DNA from: an uncultured Bacteroidota bacterium | GTDB lineage: Bacteria > Bacteroidota > Bacteroidia > Bacteroidales > SZUA-534 | NCBI GenBank assembly: GCA_946186925.1 | Contig: CAMHPA010000003.1 | Location: 1-64,000, forward strand | Reading direction: 5' to 3' | Length of the DNA: 64,000 nucleotides | Part shown: positions 44,973-54,300 of the stretch, in pieces | Numbering within the stretch: the stretch's first letter is position 1 | Layout: each line of letters starts with the position of its first letter | Translations under genes and position numbers: made by a program | The notes under the pieces: generated by a model | The model's database searches: none | The model's input: the letters and a program-made list of their open reading frames with translations, nothing else | Told to the model about the DNA's origin: nothing

Positions 44973-45316
44973 AACCTACAGCAGTCAGGAATAACGAAAG
45001 CCGAATCAGCAATGGTTCGGCTTTCGTGTTTTGTTGAATTTGATGCGTAGGTAAACCAACGCCAATCATTATCAATGATGGTGTTGGCATTGCTTTTTGC
45101 GCTGAAAGTAACAGTTGTCAGCGCTGATTTAATGCATAATATGGTGCAATTCAGCCATAATGGTGTTTGATTAGCACACCAAAAACGACCTTTTATCCCG
45201 CTTTTTAGTTTAATAATCAAAAAAATGAGAAACAAAAGCACATATAATTCGTATTAAAAATCTGCGGGAAAATTTGTTCAGTAATTTTATGGGTTAAAAT
45301 TGAGGAGGGCTGGATT
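44973..45316. other. Intergenic region between the two giant genes
   Basis: It holds the first giant's terminator and about 290 bp of leader without an ORF. The last 45 bp (TTTTATGGGTTAAAATTGAGGAGGGCTGGATT) align with the leader of the first giant. GAGGAGG (45302-45308) is an unusually strong Shine-Dalgarno for this phylum. No perfect -7 box was found; TAATTTTA near 45282 is the best approximation. Confidence 0.5.
44995..45026 (+). terminator. Terminator of giant gene 1
   Basis: CGAAAGCCGAA (44995-45005) and TTCGGCTTTCG (45016-45026) form a perfect 11-bp stem around loop TCAGCAATGG, followed by TGTTTTGTT. The same loop occurs in the terminator of giant gene 2. Confidence 0.85.
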
Positions 45317-48300
45317 ATGAAACGTTTAGCATTGAATTTCGGAACAGCGGCAAAAGCCAGATTGTTGGGCCTTGCAGTTTTGTCTATCATATTTGGTAGT
45401 AGTGAATTGGCTTGGGGGCAAAAGAATTCTACATTTACATCAAAAAGCGATGGGTCTTGGGACACCCCTGCTATTTGGACACAATCAGTTTCTGGTCTTT
45501 TCCCTGGAAAATATATTTATGACAATGGCCAATATGGTAAATATGGAAGTGGTGTTGTAACTATTTCTCATAAAGTAACCATGAATGATATGAGCAGTTA
45601 TATTGGCAGCCGAACAAAAGCAAACTCATTGTATTCAAACATTTTTGATATTCAAAAGTTAACATTAAATGCCGGTGCGGAATTGATATTAAATAATGAC
45701 CTTTATATAAATGCTAGTGGACAAAATGATTGTTACAATTATAATGGAGGGTCATTAACAATTAATGAAGGATATAAATTACGAGTTGAAAAAAACTTTA
45801 TTTTAAATGCTGATCAGATTATTGATGGTGGGGGAACTCTTGAAATTGGACGTGCGGCAAATGGGAAAAACCATACATTGACGGCTAATGTTAATATAGA
45901 CATCAATATTGGCGACGATAATAGTCATAATAGTACAATAACTAATTTAAACCTTACTGCTAATAAAAATGTTACAATTAACCGAAATAATAACGTTTCA
46001 TTTAAAACTTTAATAATAAACTCTGGAGGAAGTTATAAGACAAATTATAACTCATCTAGCAATTCTCTAACCATGAATGGTGGCACATTAGAAATTGCCA
46101 GTAATGCCACATTGACAATCACCAACACTAGAAATCAAAGACAACCTCTTTATATTAACGATGATGCAACAATTATTGGCAATGGTACACTTGATGCCTC
46201 AGCAATAATTGTTGCACCTGGCAAAACTTTACACATTAATGGTGATATCAAATTAAATCAAAATATTACACTTGATGGCAACATCGCTGTTGCTGAGGGT
46301 AATACTTTAACAATCAGCGGCAGTCAAATAACCTTTACTGGGAATTCCCACTTTGGTGACAGCAATGGAATTATAGAATTTACCAACGACAACGTTTCAA
46401 TTCGCAGCGTTACGACATGTGTTGGAGGAAACTTTAAAAGTTTGAAAACAGTCACCTACGCTAAATCTTGCACATATATGTTGCCAGGATTGTTTAACAA
46501 CATTACTGTCAATACCGATCCAGGTAAAAACATTACGCTTTGCGGTGATGTTACGGCTTCTGGCACGCTCGCTTGGACTAACAAATCGCGGATAATACTT
46601 GACGGACACACAATGGATGTGGCTCTAATCACTTCCGGACAAGCGTTTGGCGATAACCACTTGTTTGTTGCAGGTACAGAGGGAAGCATCTTGAAATATA
46701 CAACAAATACAACAAGTGATGGCATCCTGACATTACCTATTGGCACATACAATAGCAACACAAAAAAATATGAGTACAGTCCAGTCATATTAGTGAGTGG
46801 AATAACTCGGCAAGCAGGTTCGTTTATTACCGTGCAAGTAGCCGACACGGCATATTCAGGCAAATCAACCGACCTTGAGCGCTGTTGGGAAATCAACGCT
46901 ACTGGAGTATCGCTCTCAAGTGCAAAAATAGAATTAACTTATGCTGTCGATGATGACGGATTAGGCTATGCCGCTGATGATATGCTTTGTGTTTACCACG
47001 ATGGAATACGAGTTGCTACTGGTGCAACCATAAACGGTGGCAGTCACATAATAACAGTGGATAATCCATCAAGCATTTCTGGCATTTGGACAGCCGCCGA
47101 ACCCGCCGAAATAATAACCCTATACTCACATCGCAGCGGAGATTGGGGCGATGCCACAATGTGGACCACCGACCCGACTGGCAAAACCGAAGTCGGACAA
47201 GCAGTGCCTGACAACTCATATAATGTTGTGATACTTAATGGTCACACTGTTGAAGCAAGCGGAGCAACAATGAATGCTCGCTCTGTTAAGATAAGCGCTG
47301 GTGCAACGTTAAATATGGGAAACAAAGCACAAGATCATAGATTAAAAAATGTGTATGGGCAAGGTATGTTGCGCATTGAGGGCGATTTTCCAACTAGCGG
47401 CAACTATAAATTGTTTGTGTCGCCTGATGGTGGAACAACGGAGTTTTATGGCAACCACACTAGCAACGATATACCAAACCAGTATGAATATAATAACCTT
47501 ATATTCGATTACGAAACGAATGTTACTCGCACCATAACCAAAAACTTGAAAATAAACGGCAACCTTACGCTGAAAAAAGGCTCGCTGAAATATACAAAAA
47601 CAAATCAGTCGATAACTGTAGGCGGTGACATTAAGATTGAGAGCGATGGCGGTATATATATATACGAGAGCGGTGGCGACAAAAGCCATGCCGACACATT
47701 GGTTGTGGGCGGCAACTTTGAGAACCATGGCGAAGTGCTGATGACAAAGCGCACAATTGACACGTATAGAACTTCGGGTGAGCCGCAGCAGAATGAAGGC
47801 GATAAAGGCCGTGGTGTTATTCGCTTTGTTGGCGAGCACAATGTCAATTTCTATTGTTACGGTACCACCAACTTAAGCCAGTTGATTGTTGACAAAGGAA
47901 CCGATGACACCTACCGCGTAACCTTATTTTCAAGTGCGGAAAACAATTTCGGACTTTTGGGCAAAGCCACAGATTTCTATACGGATTATGGTGATAATAC
48001 TCCAGACAACCCGGTTGCCATATACAAGCCGCTATGGTTGAAAAACGGTACTTTGGAACTCACAGGCAATTTGCACATATACTCATTGTCGGAAGGAGGA
48101 AATGACAACTTCTTTATTCCGCTTAACGGATGCTTGCATCTGAATGGCAGCAACGTTATAGTTGATGCTTGCCGAATTGCGAGTAGCAACGCTTGTCTTA
48201 TGCCTGCCGGAAAATTGATTATCGATGCAGGAACCTTTGACTGCAGCAAAAGTGCGGGAGCCGTATTTCGTAATACATCAGAAATTTACATTAACGGCGG

Positions 48301-51300
48301 CAAACTGAAAGGTTCGCAATTCCGCCCATCGCAATATGTCAGCAGCGGTAAAACCACATTTGTTCAAACCGGAGGTGAGGTGATATTTGATGGAAGTGGC
48401 GAATATAAAAACGGATACGCGACTTTCTATATGCCGTTCGATACTTATACTTTTAAGATGACAGGTGGAACGCTCACTATATCTGGTGCCATGAACAATA
48501 ATAACGAGGGTGACGGTGATGCGTTTGCTGTCAACTGCAACCCCGAGAACAGCAAGATAACAGGTGGTGAGATTATAATCATTAACAAACAATTCCAGAA
48601 GAAGAGCCACGGCATATCTTGCAGCATTCCACTATATAACTTGACATTATTGAATCCCAACAATTTGGCAAGTAGTACTGATAACTATAATTTTATATTC
48701 AAGGACTACAACGGAACTGTGAACAGAGGCAATACTCATATAACAATACCGATGGCGGAAATTCAGATTCTGAACAACCTGACAATCGGTGACAATGTAA
48801 CATTCAATGCCGATGGTAGGAATGTGCTTATTGGCGGCAACCTGACAATTGCCCCAACCGCAAAGGTATATTTGGGAAATAACGAGGTGAAATTTAACGG
48901 CGACGGCTCGCATATTCAGCAGTTTACCTCCACGACTACCGATAAGGTTAGAAATGTAAACAATGCTATAGGCTACAACAATCTCACGATAGCGGATGGC
49001 GCCGATGTGCAGATAAACAGTGACATAATAGTAAATGGCTTGTTCACCTTGGGTGATGGAGCAATCATGCGCGATGGTGCTGCGAATACTTACACAATAA
49101 GGAAAAATGCCGAAATAAGCGGCACACATTTGAAACCCGCTTCAGGTGCTGGCAAAATATTGTTTAACGGTGAGACTCCTACCATAACCGGCAACGGGCA
49201 TGGCTCGCTCAACAATGTGAATGTGCAACTTGCCAGTGGTGTTTTGCAAATAGATGCGCCAAATCTTACCATAACTGGTGATTTGCGTCTGCTCAACAGC
49301 ACCGCCAACAACTCAGGACGCGTGTTTGTGATGGGAACCAGCAAACTGACATTCGACAGCGGTGCGAACATATTCACCGATGAAGCCAATGGCAGGGATT
49401 ATGGTGAAGACAAGTATATATACACCAGTAATTTGGCTTCAAGCGGAGGTGTGGCCAGAGTGTACAGTGAAGATTCAAAAACATTCACTTTCCCAATCGG
49501 AACGCGAAGCGGAAATACTTTCTATTATACGCCCGCAACAATAACCTATAGAGAGGCTGCCGAGTATGGTGAGGTCACAATACGCCCGGTGAAAAGTGCT
49601 CACCCTTTAATGGGGAATACATTAGATGCATTGGAATACTATTGGGCGACAACAGAAACGGGTTTCAGCGGAGTACGCTCCAACGATGTTAACCAAGTAT
49701 ATGTTTTTGGAAACTACAACTTTGTTAAGGGAGTCACAACGACCTACGTGCCGGCACGTTATTACAATGCCGAATGGCAGAAAGGCACAACGTCTGGTAT
49801 GAGACCGACTCAGAACGCATTTGAGATGACCACCGGGTCGGCCAATGGCGATTACACTTGCGGTAATCCTGAAAATTCGTTTATCGACATTGTTAAGATG
49901 TACTCGTCAAATTGGGTAACCAGCCATGGCAACCAAGGCGGATGGTCAGACCCTCTCAGCTGGTCGGCCGATTCTGTTAATGGCGCTCCTAGTTTCCACA
50001 TTGGCGAGACATACTACAGATACAATGAATCGGCAAGCGAATTCCAACCATTTGATTTAGCGGCTGATGATTTTACTACCGGGGCGGCAATTTCTCCAAC
50101 TGCCGCACCAATACCTACAGCCACAACGGCAGTGTATATTGGCTCGGCCAATCACCCGCATACCATAACTATGAGTTATAACGGCCAAGCCTGCGCAAGC
50201 TTGCGCATTGAGCCAGGGGCGACATTGGATTTGGGAGTTTTCACTGGGCATAAATTCTCACTTGTAGTAGTTGACGAGACTGCGGAAGAAGGTGCGGGAA
50301 CGTTGAAAATAAGTTCAACAGGAAATGAAGGCCCTGTTGTATTCGACAATGTGAAAGCTGCTAGTTTCCCGGCTGGTGACTTTGTGAAATTTCTTGGCGA
50401 GCACGGTGGCACAGTTTATTATTATGGTAATAACAGCAATACCTTCTATATTCCTTCTGTATCAGAAAGTGATTTGGCTTTAACCAATTATAACAATTTG
50501 ATAGTAGGAGGAAACACTATCGGGCACAGAGTGCGTACTCCTTTGGACATTGATGTTACAATCTATAAGGATTTGACAGTAGATGGTCACATGCACACAG
50601 CTTATACAAATAAAGGGAGACATACTATAACAATATATGGAAACGTTAATGTAAAGGCCAACAGTGAAATATATACACGTGAAGCGGGTTATAACACACC
50701 TCAGCATTTTGTGATATATGGGGATGTTAATATTGCAACGGGTGGCATATGGCGCACTTCGGGTTATTCCACCACTACGCATAAAATAGACATCTATGGA
50801 AGTCTTAATGCTACAGGTAGATTTAACACATTTTCAACGGATGATACTAGAGGCTCATTTAAAGCAATAACCACATTTATGGGTACAGACACATCTCGTA
50901 TCACTGGCACAGGAGATGTGCACCTCTATACTCTTGTTTGCGATAAGGGCATAGACGCGTCTTCTCTGCTTATTTTACAAAATCCCCACATCACGTCTGA
51001 CCATGATGCCGGAGAGCCATTCCTTACACTAAAACACGGCACATTCCAGGTTGATTTCCCGAGTGATGAAAATGAGATAGTGCTTACCAGTGAGTGTGAT
51101 TTGACTATTGAAACGCCCACTTGCTTATCAGTAAAGTCTGGTACTGTAAATGTTGCCAACAGCAATGCTGATTTTGGTGTGATACTCAATGGCTCAATTG
51201 ATGTGCAAGGCGGCATTCTTAACATTGGTAATGCGGCAAACGACAAGTCAAACAGCATCATATACTCGGCAACCAGCACACCGACCATAACTGTCAGTGG

Positions 51301-54300
51301 CGGCCAAATAAATGTAAATGGCATTGTTCGCCGCACAACAGGTACTCGTTATGGCACGCTATTCTACAGGCAGAGCGGCGGCGAGGTCGTTATAAAAGGC
51401 CGCAACCGAAATGCCACTACCGCTCCTGATGGTAATGCCGCACTTGAAATCATGAACGACGGCTGCGAGTTTACCACAACCGGCGGCAAACTGACATTGC
51501 TGGCAAGCGGAGGAAACGAGACTTTTGGTGACCTTCTTATCCGTCCGACAACAACAAGTTGCACCGGAGGTGAGATTGTCATTAACGGCGGTGCGGAGCA
51601 AAAAATACTATCGGCAGCATCGCTGCACAAAATAACGGTTAAAAACGGCAGCCAACTTGATGTTTATTCACACCCGATAACCGCTGATTCTATAGTTATC
51701 GAAGATAATGCAATATTTAACTCGCGTGGTTTCGATCTGACTATCAGACAGGCGATGGTCAATAGTAATTTATCGTCTGCCAGTGGTATAGACAAAGGCG
51801 GATTCCTGCCAGGAAGCATAACCCAAACCACATACTTTACGGGTACAAACGTGGCGTTTATGGGCGCAAGCGGCAACAAGACCAATTTCGCAAATGTTGA
51901 GATAAATGGCCGGTTCAACCTTGTTGGCAACACCTCGAATATGTTTGTAAACAAGAATCTTGTCCTTGCCAACGGAAAAGTATCTGACAACGGAAGCACT
52001 ATTTATTTGGTTGGTAATCTGGATAACTACGGCACATTTGAGAGTATTGAGGCTACTGGTGGCATCGATTTCTGCGGAGCCGAAACCGAGCAGTACATTA
52101 TTGGTGTTGGAACAGGTTCATTGGGTTCTGTAACCATAGATAACCCGCACAAAGTGTTTATGTATAATGATGTCCGTATCAACAACAAACTGACACTCAA
52201 CGCAATATTGTATGCCGATATTTATCTTCTGACATTGGGCGAAAATGCGACGGTTGCAGGTGATTTAAGTGCCTCAAGTATGATTCTACTGAACGGTGCC
52301 CAAGAGGACAAAGGTGTTAAGAAGATTATTCCATCCGGAACATCAGACTTCACTTTCCCGATAGGTGTCGACGGAAGTTATACTCCCGCCAGATACAATT
52401 TTTCTAAAAACACATCGTCAAAAGAAACCGCAATAACTGTAAAGACCATCAACTATCTGAATAAAAACCTGTCAATAGACCCGGACTGCTATCTGAACTA
52501 TTTCTGGGCAGTAACCACCGACGGCTTTGATGAGGAGAACGATGAAAAGAATGATACTAATCCGTACTTCACAGTAGAACAAACCTACACCTATCCTGAC
52601 GATACCGAGACGCACTTTACCGCAAACGGTTATGAAGAAAGTGAAATGCTGCCCGAATATTTGCGGACTCTCGGTGATTATGAATGGATTGATTTGCGTC
52701 CGGGTGCTGTTGTTGACGCATCAGCCAACACAATAAGTTTTCCACCCTTCGGACATATTGAAGGTGAATATACAGCGGGTGTCACTCATAGTACCATCTA
52801 TACGGCCTTGCCTATTCTATACTCAAAACAAAACGGTCCTTGGCATGAGGAAACAACATGGCAAATTAAAGATGAATTGGGTAATTGGGTGCCATTTACA
52901 GGCACAGTCAAAGAAAACCCTGTGCATATCAGCAGCGGCCATAGAGTAACTGTTGATGCGAACAATACAAAATCGTATTGCTTGTACTTTGACGGCGCAA
53001 GCAGCAAGCTTGATTTGAAACAAACCATTGGCAACGACTTTGGCCGTGTGTATGGTGCTGGAACCCTTATTATGGAGGCAACTTCAACACATGACTATAT
53101 GTTCCCCGCCGGAAACTTTGACAAATTCCTGCTATATCCAGAGAGCGTTGTCGAATTTAGCGGTGATACGTACGGAACTCTTCCTGCAAGTCCGGGTAAC
53201 GCATCACGCCCATTGCCTAATGTAGTGCTTTCAGGCTCAGGCGCAAAAAAACTGCCGGCAGGAACTGCAGAGGTGATAAATGGCTCACTGACAATAGGTG
53301 CCACATCGACACTCGACAACACTGCCAACAATACCAAAATCATTATTAAAGGCGATTGGATCGACAATAATCCAACAACGGGTTTCATTGCAGGAAGTTC
53401 GATAGTTGAGTTTAATGGCGATTCAACCCAGCGCATCAACATAAACAATAATGAAACGGTGTTCCCATATTTGGTTATTAACAGCACTGGAGCAAAAAGC
53501 GATAGCATTATTGTCGGCGATTGCGATCAGAACACACCTATCAACAAAGAATTCAAAGTAAGCAAGGCGCTGACGCTAACCAAAGGACACGTTTACACAA
53601 CGTTCGAAAACTGCCTGGTCCTTTCTGAGCCTACAACTAAGGTCAACGGCGGTAGCGTTGATGCCTTTGTCGATGGCCCGCTAGGTAAGCAATTAAATGT
53701 CTATGGCAACTTCACATTTCCGATAGGCAACGACAAACGATTCGCTTCAACTTATATAAGCGACGCAAGCACTGCCGGTATTTGGAAGGTTGAATATGTT
53801 AATCGCGATCCTGCAACCGATGGGTACTATAGAGAAAAAACATATCTGACAGAACCTATCACTGAGGTAAGCAGCAATGAGTATTGGAACATTTATCCGC
53901 CAACAGCGTCGGCGAAAGCCAACATCAAGTTACGTTACGACAACAAATCGTTCCCGTATATAAACACCACTGCTAAACTGAAGAAACTCACAATGGTAAG
54001 TTTCCCAACAGATGACAAGTGGGTTGAAATTAAAAACGGAGGCGCTTCCGGCAGTGTGTCGTCTGGCACAATTACAACAACAGAAGCACAAACTGTTGAC
54101 AGCAAACATTACACATTCGGTTATTTGGGTACTACTGCCAAGATAGACACCAGGGTTACGGATCATTACTATATCTGCGACGGAAACGAAGAAAACGTCG
54201 TAATACCCGTGGTACTTTCCGGCACGCCAAAATACACATTGCAGTATAGCATTGATGGCGGTGCCCCAATCGCCATCAGCGACATAACCGGCAACACTTG

